Shown one piece after another: positions 16,654-25,207 of a stretch of 64,000 bases of DNA. A model generated the notes under the pieces. The model saw only the letters and a program-made list of their open reading frames with translations, did not search any database and was not told the origin of the DNA. The position numbers and the translations under genes are program-made. The stretch comes from JAAELZ01 sp965223465 (GTDB lineage: Bacteria > Pseudomonadota > Gammaproteobacteria > Arenicellales > Poriferihabitantaceae): assembly GCA_965223465.1 (NCBI GenBank), contig OZ245025.1:2294001-2358000 (forward strand), given 5' to 3'. Numbering within the stretch: position 1 is the first letter of the stretch; the number at the start of each line of letters is the position of its first letter.

Positions 16654-16819
16654 AGTGGTTTGACCCAAAGGCGCAAACACAGATTCTGCGCCAAACGAAT
16701 GTTGGGTAGGTTAATGGTCGTGGTTATCTCGTACCGATCAGCACCAAGATAATGGTATCAATTATGGTAAGGGCGAGCGGCTTTACGTCTCGGTTAACCG
16801 GGCAGCTGTGAATAACCGT

Positions 16820-17962
16820 TTAAATCAGACCTAAAAGCAATGCAGCCTGCTTCGAAAGCAATAGATCATAGACCCAGGGCAGGGCGAATGTGTGGCCTGC
16901 ACACCTCATGCTTTCAAAAGTTGGTCGCCAATGCTGCAAGGTGTTGATGGTAGAGTTAGTGATGTTAGGCAAACCAAGGATGCGCGCGACCACATTAGCT
17001 GCATCACCATTGCGTATCGGTTGCTTGGGGGTGGTGTAAGGTGGATTGTTATCGATAGCAGGCTGGTGCGCATTACACGCATTGAGCGCGTAAATCGATG
17101 TGGCTGCTGCAACATCCACGCCCCACATATAAAACGGTATGACGTGGCTTTCTGAAACATTGGGCCAGTGTTCGTTTTCATTTTCCTGACCCCCATGATC
17201 ACTGGTTAGGATAAGCACCGTTTTGCCCCGATAATTATTGTCCGTTTTTAACAAAGAAATAACCCTGCCCAGATAACCATCCACTTCTATTATGCTTTGC
17301 ATATACTCACTATTGGGCACCCAGTTCCAACTCGACGCATGCCCGGCTGTATCGGGATCACGAATATGTAAAAACGCATAGTGCCGGGGTGTGGTATGTA
17401 AGTCATTGATAAAGGCTGTTACCAAGTTCTCGGTGTTTCTTAGGTAAACATAGCGGTCAATTTTGTCACGGCCATGATTAATACCGACGCTATCTATTGC
17501 CCCATTTTCTTCATTCCAGCTCCGATCAAAGAGCGCAAACTTGTGTTTGCCTGCAAACAATGAAGTAGATTTACCTGCATCGTGCACCCTATCAAATACG
17601 CCTGCGACGTATTGATCTGCCACGGTATGTAAAGTGACGGGTGAACCCGGGTCAAAGTTAACAATCCAGCGATGCCCGCCAGCTGCGTTAACCGAACGCC
17701 CGGTAAATTGGGAAACGTGGTTGGGCAGGGTTTCCGTAAATTGTGGGTCAGTACGCGCTGCCAAGGTACTGGCGCCTTCTGTGCTTAAGCGATAAAAGTT
17801 GGGCAATTTGCTGGGCCCATGTATCGCAATGGCTTCAGCGTACAAGCCGTCAACACTGATATGAACCACTCTTTCGGCCGCATTGATGGGCAAGGAATAG
17901 CCTAAAAACACCATCATAAATAATGCGTGAAATAACTGCCTTGTTTTCGGTATCTTTTCCAT
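16820..17962 (-). CDS. Exported type I phosphodiesterase / nucleotide pyrophosphatase family enzyme
   Basis: 380 residues with a signal peptide (to about residue 28). It belongs to the alkaline-phosphatase superfamily. Metal ligands and nucleophile are visible: HISVDGLYAEA (D, about 37), TETLPNHVSQFTGR (T nucleophile and N, about 77-80), HIRDPDTAGHAS (D and H, about 200-210), LTSDHGGQ (D and H, about 255) and ESHVIPFYMWG (H, about 270). It probably hydrolyses phosphodiesters or nucleotides in the periplasm. The C-terminal residues 360-380 are hydrophobic. Confidence 0.85.
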   Translation of the reverse strand: MEKIPKTRQLFHALFMMVFLGYSLPINAAERVVHISVDGLYAEAIAIHGPSKLPNFYRLSTEGASTLAARTDPQFTETLPNHVSQFTGRSVNAAGGHRWIVNFDPGSPVTLHTVADQYVAGVFDRVHDAGKSTSLFAGKHKFALFDRSWNEENGAIDSVGINHGRDKIDRYVYLRNTENLVTAFINDLHTTPRHYAFLHIRDPDTAGHASSWNWVPNSEYMQSIIEVDGYLGRVISLLKTDNNYRGKTVLILTSDHGGQENENEHWPNVSESHVIPFYMWGVDVAAATSIYALNACNAHQPAIDNNPPYTTPKQPIRNGDAANVVARILGLPNITNSTINTLQHWRPTFESMRCAGHTFALPWVYDLLLSKQAALLLGLI

Positions 17963-18251
17963 GCTAGTTGTTTATAAATTAATAGTTGGTTAATCCCCAC
18001 ATGCGAACTTAATATTAAACCAGTCGGGCCCTGATGAGTCACAAAAAAATCTGTGCCTAAACGTGATGTATTCAGGCATCACTCGCAGAAATGAGAAGCA
18101 TTATTCCCTTGCCATAAATTCGCTTAAAGCGAAATCCTTAGAAATTCACTTGCGTTTCGGTGTTACTATCAGCTGGGTAAACTCGAGACCATGCGGTATT
18201 TTCTAAGCGGGCCTTATACAATAAAACGAATAATACAGAATAAACAAGCCG

Positions 18252-19061
18252 ATGAATTGCCTGGATAAATACAGAAACAAGCTCATTCGTGAGATAAATC
18301 AAAATCTAAGGAGCATCCGAACGCAACCCGAAGAAGAGGCGATTCATGAATACCGGGTTGGGGTAAAAAGGCTGACGGCATTTTATTTCTTCCTCAGCCA
18401 GATAGACCCAAGCCTGCAGGCAAAAACAATTCTCAAGCCCTACCGTACTTCTTTTAAATTTGTAGGCAAAATCCGCGACGGCCATATTGCCATAAATTTA
18501 ATTCGCAACCTGACCGAACTTGACCCCGCGGAAAAAAAAGGACTTATTAAAGCGATCAACGCTAGAGTACGGAAAGACATTCGCGCATTTGCAAAACACG
18601 TTCAATCTGAAACGCAATCACCTATTCGAATGCCTTCGGTTAAAACGCTGGGTATTTCAGAACGCGCCATTTTAAAACACAAGCCTATCATTCTGAATGC
18701 GCTTATCTCCTCCGTTTCAAATACAGAGGGTCGAGTAACCGCGAAACAATGGCATAAGAAGCGTATATTACTTAAACGCTACCAACACATTATGGATGCC
18801 TTTGAGTATTGTCCTGGACATCAATCTGACGAACGTGAACTCAAACAAATCTACATGTTACAAAAATTACTCGGCGACTGGCATGATCGCGTGGTCACCA
18901 TGGAGTTATTGCAATCTATGCCAGAAATTGAACATCAGATAGAACACATTATTGCGGTTGCGCAAAATCAAGATAGGTTGTTGTTGGGGTCTGCCAAAAT
19001 TTATTTACACAATTATTCAATTTGGTATAAGACCACCAAAGATTCTGGAGGCGGCCAATAG
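18252..19061 (+). CDS. CHAD domain protein (polyphosphate-associated)
   Basis: 269 residues of a single CHAD domain, an alpha-helical fold with conserved basic residues. EEEAIHEYRVGVKRLTAF (about 28-45) is the first histidine/arginine helix, and LLGDWHDRVVTMELL (about 203-218) the second. CHAD domains are known to bind inorganic polyphosphate and often accompany polyphosphate metabolism genes, but none is adjacent here. It lies alone, with 290-bp non-coding flanks on both sides that show nothing I recognise. Confidence 0.85.
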   Translation: MNCLDKYRNKLIREINQNLRSIRTQPEEEAIHEYRVGVKRLTAFYFFLSQIDPSLQAKTILKPYRTSFKFVGKIRDGHIAINLIRNLTELDPAEKKGLIKAINARVRKDIRAFAKHVQSETQSPIRMPSVKTLGISERAILKHKPIILNALISSVSNTEGRVTAKQWHKKRILLKRYQHIMDAFEYCPGHQSDERELKQIYMLQKLLGDWHDRVVTMELLQSMPEIEHQIEHIIAVAQNQDRLLLGSAKIYLHNYSIWYKTTKDSGGGQ

Positions 19062-19355
19062 TTCATCGTTTTAGCGGCCGGCTGCGCGATTTAAATAGCA
19101 CATATTTGCGGTGATATAGAGAACCATTTACCCATCGCAAATCCATATTCGAATTTATACTCTTGTGATTAGTTGACCGGATTTATCCTTAGTCTGGTAA
19201 ATTTTATCCGTACAAGCTTATATCCCGGCTTGGTTTATCGGTATAATTAGGGAAACAGTGTTTATGTTGCGCGGCTAGCTCGTTGTTGGGTGTTGCAAAA
19301 AACCCAGTTGCCAACGTTATAAGCTGGAATGTATACAAAAATTGGGAAACAAAAA

Positions 19356-19613
19356 ATGAAAACAAAGATTTTAATCTTATCTGGTTTGATGTTTGCGTTA
19401 ACGGCTTGCGGAGATAGCAGCTCAGATTCCAAGGCCACATCAAGTGCATGGTTTAAGGTTTCACCGCTTGGCAACAGTTGCAAAACTGTTAGATCAGACC
19501 CTTTATTTCCCGCTTGGGCTCATTCGACCTGTAATGCACACAACTTGCAGTATCTTTATCAATCTCGCTGTGATGACCACGATAAAGCGGAAGTGTTGTG
19601 CGGCAACGAATAG
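19356..19613 (+). CDS. Small predicted lipoprotein
   Basis: 85 residues from the ATG at 19356; a further in-frame ATG at 19329 would put nine residues in front of the signal peptide and is less likely. The lipobox is LTAC (Cys about residue 18), followed by a serine-rich linker and a domain of about 60 residues with cysteines (NSCKTV, STCNAHN, SRCDDH, VLCGNE). Four cysteines after the lipobox suggest two disulfides. No family recognised. Confidence 0.7.
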   Translation: MKTKILILSGLMFALTACGDSSSDSKATSSAWFKVSPLGNSCKTVRSDPLFPAWAHSTCNAHNLQYLYQSRCDDHDKAEVLCGNE

Positions 19614-19798
19614 CGCAACTACCTAAATACTAGAAGGCATCATCTTACAAACAGGGCAAGGTTAAACATTACGAGTGAGGTGGTTGTGGTGGATCACTAA
19701 TATAAGGATATTAGGGAATCCATTATATAAAATAGTAAATACTTACTTAGTAAAACCCTACCTGGCCCCTTGGTCGCTGTAGCTCTACGCGTTCTTTA

Positions 19799-20377
19799 TT
19801 ATCCAGCCATCTCGCGATTACGTTTTAGTAAGGGGATGGCAATGATGGCACCCAGTAAATTCGCCACGATATCTATCGCTGTGTTTTCGTAACCACCGAC
19901 ATTGGTGTCTGGAATCAATACCGTCGCAGCAAACTCAACAATCTCATTTAATCCGCCAATCCCGGTTGCGGCTAGGACAGTAATTAGGACTAACACACCG
20001 TGGCGAGCATCCGCACCTGCGATATGGCTGACAACCGACCATATCAATAAGGTGACCACGGTATAACAGTAAGCATGAACCAATTGATCGTATTTCAATA
20101 TTAAATACGGTTCGCCGACGATTGGGATGAGCACCTTGTTATATAAAACCTCATCTCCGACAACCCACAGGCCACCCAGAATATGCATGACAAGCCATAC
20201 AACAAAAGCCCACAATACCCAGGACGGATAATGAAATAACGGGTCAGTTCGATGAATAATCATGACTAATACCAACACCACGACCGCATACAGTATAAAT
20301 TCGTAAGTTCCCGTAATTAGGCTCCATGCCACTAAGATCCCGCAAAGGATATAACCGATAATATACTGGACGCTCAT
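19799..20377 (-). CDS. Integral membrane protein, YjdF/VanZ-like
   Basis: 192 residues with about six membrane segments. LKYDQLVHAYCYTVVTLLIW (about 100-120) and GLNEIVEFAATVLIPDTNVGGYENTAIDIVANLLGA (about 140-175) carry the D-x-x-x-H, E and D-x-x-x-N-x-x-G residues common to DUF2238 and VanZ-like proteins. It is a distant relative of the YjdF-like protein at 5096-5728. It follows the beta-propeller gene at 20417 on the same strand after about 40 bp, so the two may form one transcription unit. Confidence 0.75.
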   Translation of the reverse strand: MSVQYIIGYILCGILVAWSLITGTYEFILYAVVVLVLVMIIHRTDPLFHYPSWVLWAFVVWLVMHILGGLWVVGDEVLYNKVLIPIVGEPYLILKYDQLVHAYCYTVVTLLIWSVVSHIAGADARHGVLVLITVLAATGIGGLNEIVEFAATVLIPDTNVGGYENTAIDIVANLLGAIIAIPLLKRNREMAG

Positions 20378-20416
20378 AGCACGACTAAACCTTCCAAAGA
20401 AATGGGCTTTCTTTTC

Positions 20417-21667
20417 TTACTGATCGTCCAACAGCACCGGCACCAACGCCGGCATACTAACGACAGCGCTGGTGTTTTTAACCGGTTTTAGCCGAAATAA
20501 TCCGGTTACTTCACCCCGATCACTGGTGAAATACAAATGTCCATCCGGCCCGATTAAGGCACCGACTGGGCGCGCAAAACGTGAGCCATCTGCGCGCTGA
20601 AACCCAGTGATAATATCTACAACGCTTTGTGGTTGATTTTGGGCAAACTTAACCATCACCAGCTTGGGTGGGCGTCGTGAAGCATTACCGCCTCCAGGTG
20701 GTCTTGCCCAGGAACCATGGATGGCAACAAAGGCATTGCCAATGAACTCAGATCCCAGTGAAGTGTTGGGCGCGAATGCGATTGCCATCGGGGTGCTACG
20801 CGCATCAAAGGTAACGCTGGGAGGCGTGGCCTCGCTAGCAGGTCGGGGTGGAGGAGGGTTTGAAATACAGCCCTGACGCTCGAATTGCCCATCGATATAT
20901 TGAAACCACGGCATGCCATGGTAGGAACCTACTGCCAGCGCTGAAAATATTTCTCTCGGCTGATTAAACCCTAAATCATCCGAACCCGCATTGGTTGCAA
21001 ACAATTGATTCAATGCAGGGTCAAAAGCCAGCCCAATCGGGTTGCGCAAACCAGATGAAAACGGCACCAGTGCTGGGCTTGCTCCCGCTTCGTCCAACCT
21101 GAAAACACCACCTCGACGTAATTCGAAAAGATAGGCGTTATCCAAATATTCGTTACTGCAATTCCCGCTGATACCCAGACCAATATATAGCGCATTGTCT
21201 GGCCCCACGATTACCGTTCGGCTTGCATGCCCTCCCGTTACCGAAGGCAAACTTACGTAATCGAAAAAATCACTTTCATTCAGATTGGTTGTCAGGCCAT
21301 TATAGCTCGCGGTTAACAGCATACCAGGGTCTGCGGTAAATAACGCGCCATCACGGTAGACCACGCTATGATGATTGCTACCGGACAAATTCGCTAGAAC
21401 CTGCGGGTTGGTGTAGGGTGGGGCAACCCGGTAAATGCGTGAATTATTGGTTCCCACCAATAGCTCATTGTTCGGACCTAAAGATAAAAAACGTGGGCCC
21501 GCCATCGAACCTAGAAACTCAACCTCGGTGTTAGCAGGAACTTGTAATTGCACGCTATGGCCATTGGCCGTCAACGTTTGGGTTTGGTAATTGAGCGCCA
21601 CAACCGATTGTGGGAATATCCCTAACACGAATAGGCCCGCAAACAAGCTATATTTTTTAGTAAACAT
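20417..21667 (-). CDS. Exported glucose/sorbosone dehydrogenase-type beta-propeller protein
   Basis: 416 residues with a signal peptide (to about residue 25). The body is a six-bladed propeller of the PQQ-dependent GSDH family: GPRFLSLGPNNELLVGTNN, GGHASRTVIVGPDNALYIGLG, GLRNPIGLAFDP, LFATNAGSDDLG, FAPNTSLGSEFIGNAFVAIHGSW and RPVGALIGPDGHLYFTSD. The enzymatic substrate cannot be told; many such proteins oxidise sugars in the periplasm. A histidine (SNHHSVVYRDG) and arginine-rich motifs are compatible with PQQ binding, but PQQ biosynthesis genes are not nearby. Confidence 0.85.
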   Translation of the reverse strand: MFTKKYSLFAGLFVLGIFPQSVVALNYQTQTLTANGHSVQLQVPANTEVEFLGSMAGPRFLSLGPNNELLVGTNNSRIYRVAPPYTNPQVLANLSGSNHHSVVYRDGALFTADPGMLLTASYNGLTTNLNESDFFDYVSLPSVTGGHASRTVIVGPDNALYIGLGISGNCSNEYLDNAYLFELRRGGVFRLDEAGASPALVPFSSGLRNPIGLAFDPALNQLFATNAGSDDLGFNQPREIFSALAVGSYHGMPWFQYIDGQFERQGCISNPPPPRPASEATPPSVTFDARSTPMAIAFAPNTSLGSEFIGNAFVAIHGSWARPPGGGNASRRPPKLVMVKFAQNQPQSVVDIITGFQRADGSRFARPVGALIGPDGHLYFTSDRGEVTGLFRLKPVKNTSAVVSMPALVPVLLDDQ

Positions 21668-21813
21668 AAAATAAATCCTCCAAGAATTATCTTATCAGAG
21701 GGTGTAGCCCATGGCAAAAAAGGAGGCAGCGGCCTAATTTACTATTCATAGTAGTTTCAGCTCGGCCCTGCGGTCATTTTGGAGCGATATAACAGAGGAA
21801 TAAATCGCTTGGG

Positions 21814-22401
21814 TTAATCGTTTCTTGTTTTGAGTTGACTGACCTTAAATAAGGAACTAAGCGGTGTTTGACGAGCTCCAGGTATCAACCGGAATGCTTC
21901 ACCAACTCGAATACTGCCGGTGGACTTGACTGAGAGGTAAAATCCACTAAAGCCGGTTTGCGCCATTTTTTTGGCCGCGAGCTTATCTTGCATTACCGCA
22001 TTAAATTTGAAACAGGGCTGACGTGGCTCTGTGATGCGTAACACACAGTGGTTAAAATGCAGCTCATCACCCACAAAAACATCTGATTCCAACAAGCCGG
22101 AAATCGTTAGGTTTTCTCCCAAACTGCCGAAGGGCAGGGTGCCTGAATGATTGGATTGCTGCGCCTGTTTTGTCCAATAGGCATAGTGCTCCGCTGGGTA
22201 GGCGTAAACCGCTCTCGATAACCCACCATGTACGCTTAAATCAGCTTGCTCATCGCCCTCCAACCCAAGGGTCGTTACTTTAACTTCACCCGCTACCGGG
22301 GTTTTGTGGATTGCGGTCATTACGCTGTTACCCGCTATTTCGATGGGTTTGGCTGTGCCGATCTGAACACCCAACACCTTAAAATGATGCTTCACCGTCA
22401 T
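21814..22401 (-). CDS. MOSC domain protein (YiiM-like)
   Basis: 195 residues. MOSC domains bind a molybdenum cofactor sulfur species. Visible: LGLEGDEQADLSVHGGLSRAVYAYP (about 46-70), FGSLGENLTISG and the conserved cysteine in EPRQPCFKF (about 140), the proposed sulfur-carrying residue. E. coli YiiM reduces N-hydroxylated purines; the same activity is plausible here but inferred. Monocistronic. Confidence 0.88.
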   Translation of the reverse strand: MTVKHHFKVLGVQIGTAKPIEIAGNSVMTAIHKTPVAGEVKVTTLGLEGDEQADLSVHGGLSRAVYAYPAEHYAYWTKQAQQSNHSGTLPFGSLGENLTISGLLESDVFVGDELHFNHCVLRITEPRQPCFKFNAVMQDKLAAKKMAQTGFSGFYLSVKSTGSIRVGEAFRLIPGARQTPLSSLFKVSQLKTRND

Positions 22402-22458
22402 TTACACCTATTCGCAGCTTCAATATAGACATAATTAGTAACAACAGATAAGCACATA

Positions 22459-23427
22459 CTAGTTGCAGCTATACGAGCAAATTGTGTTTGAACTTGAATC
22501 CCAACACCATAAGTTTTCTTGCGTTAGGTGAACACCCCCAATCCAGTAATCTGGGCTGCTTATATCCAACCAATGGCTTTTACCCGCCAGTACTTTTTCC
22601 CCCGCTGGCGTTATAGATAACTGACTATCTTTTAGTGCTGGCCAAATTAGTCTTTGGTTTTTTGATGATTCCAGCAAGGACGGCGCCGAATCCAGGAGCG
22701 CTTGCAGAATAATCCAAAAGCTGGCATCGCCCATAAATATACGTGTTTCTAGCTGCTGGTTCTGCGCAAAGATTTTTCCAGGGTGCCGCACCCCACTTGC
22801 GATAATCTGTAACGCTTGTTGCGCGGTACGCGAAAGCCCATTCAATACACTTGGATATTCTTCGAGCTGCCGGATAATCGCTCCTTCCAGAAAAGGTAAG
22901 GCGCTGGTATCTACGTGGCGAAGCGCACTCCATTTTTCCGGTGTGCTGGATCGAAAAGCCGCCCATGCTTTACTTGCCAGCGATAAATGGGTTTGCGTAA
23001 TCGGCACCTCGAACTGAACCAGGTCTTGCATTTCTGCAGGCGAAAGCATGCCCAAATAGTTATCCGTACAAATCATGGATAAAGGGATATCAGGTTTGTG
23101 CACATGAATCCAATCTAGTATTTGTAGCAATTGCAGCTGGTCATATAAATCATGTTCAAACCACAAAATAACTCTTTCGTAGCGTTCACAATCTTCCAAA
23201 ATGCGGTCTCTTGCCACAAACCCTTTTTTGATTTGTTCGGCTTTGCCCCAGCCACGACTCGCGATAAATTTTGCGCGAACCCCCGAAAGCGCTTGCAGGG
23301 AAAGCCCCTCCGGTACCGGCCCGTCGTGCAGCACATCACGCCAGGGCAAGAATACACCCGGGATATCGGCCCGCTGCATGATTTCAACCGCACTATCTCC
23401 ATTAGTGATGTTAAGGATTTCTCTCAT
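22459..23427 (-). CDS. DUF1835 domain protein
   Basis: About 322 residues from the ATG at 23427; a further in-frame ATG at 23448 has a GAGGA only 1-2 bases away, too close to favour it. The N-terminus ILNITNGDSAVEIMQRADIPGVFLPWRDVLHDGPVPEGL is the DUF1835 signature, followed by VILWFEHDLYDQLQLLQIL. The family is widespread and of unknown function. The C-terminal half (about 200-320) resembles the linked DUF3658-like region in name only; I do not assign it. Confidence 0.8.
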   Translation of the reverse strand: MREILNITNGDSAVEIMQRADIPGVFLPWRDVLHDGPVPEGLSLQALSGVRAKFIASRGWGKAEQIKKGFVARDRILEDCERYERVILWFEHDLYDQLQLLQILDWIHVHKPDIPLSMICTDNYLGMLSPAEMQDLVQFEVPITQTHLSLASKAWAAFRSSTPEKWSALRHVDTSALPFLEGAIIRQLEEYPSVLNGLSRTAQQALQIIASGVRHPGKIFAQNQQLETRIFMGDASFWIILQALLDSAPSLLESSKNQRLIWPALKDSQLSITPAGEKVLAGKSHWLDISSPDYWIGGVHLTQENLWCWDSSSNTICSYSCN

Positions 23428-23512
23428 GTTTTTCACTCTACCTATCATTCCTCAACACCGTAATGCCCGCACTCAACTTAGTTACAATTTCCTTAAGGCC
23501 CGCCTTATAAGG

Positions 23513-23884
23513 CTAAACAAAAGCGTAAACAAGAAACCCACCAAATACAGCAGCAAACATCCCTCCCAACCGGCCAAACGCCTTTAACTCATTTAGTGCC
23601 CATGCCATAAGTTTTAGAAAATTTTGCCGACCCATTACGGCCAAGATTAGCGCTACAATGATCGCAAGCCAGCCTAGCACGCTAATCGCAGCGGGATACT
23701 TAGATAAGGCGGCTTGGCCTACCAACAGCATACCAAGCGCGAACCTTACCACCACTGCCAGCACATGGACGACTGGCTTGGTGTAATAACGTCGCAAAAA
23801 TCCGAAGATCAACTCAGGGTTGATCATAATTACCAATCCCACGAGCAAGATCAGAACACCGAATATAATCAACAGCATGGTCAT
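23513..23884 (-). CDS. Small integral membrane protein, unknown function
   Basis: 123 residues, with four hydrophobic helices (about 3-20, 40-56, 67-83, 103-120). The second ATG (23878) has better spacing from AAGG than the first. No family recognised. It lies between the DUF1835 and VOC genes, same strand, and may be co-transcribed with them. Confidence 0.6.
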   Translation of the reverse strand: MTMLLIIFGVLILLVGLVIMINPELIFGFLRRYYTKPVVHVLAVVVRFALGMLLVGQAALSKYPAAISVLGWLAIIVALILAVMGRQNFLKLMAWALNELKAFGRLGGMFAAVFGGFLVYAFV

Positions 23885-23899
23885 ACCTTAATTCTCTGG

Positions 23900-24304
23900 T
23901 TATGAGCCCCGCTCGTCTGCATCTTGACCAAAGCTAAGCAAATGACCATCCGGATCCTGCAGGCTAAATTCTTTCATACCAAAGAACGTGACTTCGAGCT
24001 TTGTAGGCTGATAACCCATTTGGCGAACATGTGCATACAAAGCATCAACATCGTCTGGATAGAAATAGAAAATAGTCGGCCAACTGGTATCCGAATGTGG
24101 GTCGATTGTCTTTTGGGGTTCAGACTCACAACGAGATTCAGATAACATAAGCTCAACCTCGCCAGAACGAATGGTTGCCCAGCGCCATTCCTTAACTGTC
24201 TCGGCCGGGCTAACGATTTCAAACTCAAGGGCCTTGTTGTAAAACGCCAGGCTCTGTTCGATATTCGAAATGTTTAACATGGGAATGAGCCTGGTTAGTT
24301 TCAT
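23900..24304 (-). CDS. VOC (glyoxalase/bleomycin-resistance fold) protein
   Basis: 134 residues of the vicinal-oxygen-chelate fold. MLNISNIEQSLAFYNKAL (about 9-26) and the late KEFSLQDPDGHLLSFGQD (about 110-127) give the two beta-alpha-beta-beta-beta units. Unlike glyoxalase I, no unambiguous metal triad can be assigned. Some members bind drugs or fosfomycin. It is followed by a second VOC gene 24 bp upstream on the same strand. Confidence 0.85.
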   Translation of the reverse strand: MKLTRLIPMLNISNIEQSLAFYNKALEFEIVSPAETVKEWRWATIRSGEVELMLSESRCESEPQKTIDPHSDTSWPTIFYFYPDDVDALYAHVRQMGYQPTKLEVTFFGMKEFSLQDPDGHLLSFGQDADERGS

Positions 24305-24328
24305 CTGTAACTCCGGGGTCTGCGAGAC

Positions 24329-24721
24329 TTATAAAATTGAATCTCTGATTTTGTCCAGCGAGTCTTCGCTACGACACACCGCCTCCACATTATGGCCATC
24401 GGGGTCGAGATTATAGGCTGCAAAGTAGGCTGGACCATATTGTACTCGCAGCCCAGGTTTACCGTTATCACGGCCACCTGCTTTTAGCGCAGCAGCATAA
24501 AATTCTCGCACTGCCTCGCATGTTAGGGCAGAAAATGCCAAGTGGATGGGCGTCACCGGCTGCACGGTACGCACGAGGCCAAACGCCCAAGTGTTCATTC
24601 CAAACCCCACTGCATCACCATCGCGCATGATGAGTGTCATGTTCAATGGCGCGAGCACTGCCTGATAAAATGCAGTACTTTGTTCGAGATCGCTAACCGG
24701 CAGGTTGAAATGATCAAGCAT
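24329..24721 (-). CDS. VOC family protein
   Basis: 130 residues. HFNLPVSDLEQSTAFYQAVLAPL (about 3-25) and the C-terminal YFAAYNLDPDGHNVEAVCR (about 102-120) define a VOC fold with H and E in positions of a metal pair. GKPGLRVQYGPAYFA is typical of a group near PF00903/PF12681. Substrate unknown. Neighbouring VOC gene at 23900 suggests tandem duplication. Confidence 0.85.
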   Translation of the reverse strand: MLDHFNLPVSDLEQSTAFYQAVLAPLNMTLIMRDGDAVGFGMNTWAFGLVRTVQPVTPIHLAFSALTCEAVREFYAAALKAGGRDNGKPGLRVQYGPAYFAAYNLDPDGHNVEAVCRSEDSLDKIRDSIL

Positions 24722-24808
24722 GTATTATTCAGCCGACTTAAGGTCAGATCAGGTGATGGGTATCAAATTCAAACCGTACTATACTCAAATTCGTAACGGT
24801 TTGTATAA

Positions 24809-25207
24809 CTAGAACATCGTATTGTCGTGAGCCGATTTTTCTGGCACTTCTTGAATGGCATCCCAGTGTTCCACAATTTTTCCATTTTCATCAAAACGAA
24901 AGAAATCCATGGTGACATATTCTTCGTTCCCGGGCCAGGTCTGACTTGTATGCAATGCCACCAGATCATCTTCAGCGACGGCACGCAAAAATTTAATCCC
25001 TTTGCCTGGGTAGTCTCGTGCCATTTCATTGAAATAGGCAATAAAAGGCGCCTTTCCATCACCCACCAAGGGATTATGTTGTATATATTCCGCCCCGACA
25101 TATAGCTCGACCGCCTTGGCGGGATCACCTAGATACGCGGTACGATAAAAATTGATTGCATTTTGTTTGTTTTGTGCCAAATCATTTTTTATGTATTTAT
25201 TTCTCAT
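24809..25207 (-). CDS. SnoaL-like (NTF2-fold) polyketide-cyclase-family protein
   Basis: 132 residues. NAINFYRTAYLGDPAKAVELYVGAEYIQHNPLVGDGKAPFIAYFNEM and ALHTSQTWPGNEEYVTMDFFRFDENGKIVEHWDAIQEVP match the SnoaL-like cone-shaped fold with an acid/aspartate-histidine pocket (YIQHNP, EHWD). Family members act in isomerisation or as small-molecule binders; no substrate can be given. Its start overlaps the stop of the aminotransferase gene by 4 bp (ATGA), so the two are translated together. Confidence 0.85.
   Translation of the reverse strand: MRNKYIKNDLAQNKQNAINFYRTAYLGDPAKAVELYVGAEYIQHNPLVGDGKAPFIAYFNEMARDYPGKGIKFLRAVAEDDLVALHTSQTWPGNEEYVTMDFFRFDENGKIVEHWDAIQEVPEKSAHDNTMF

Noticed and set aside
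16670..16692. GGCGCA/TGCGCC hairpin after the lipoprotein gene
   Set aside because: Six-base stem with an 11-nt loop and no T-run; too weak to call a terminator.
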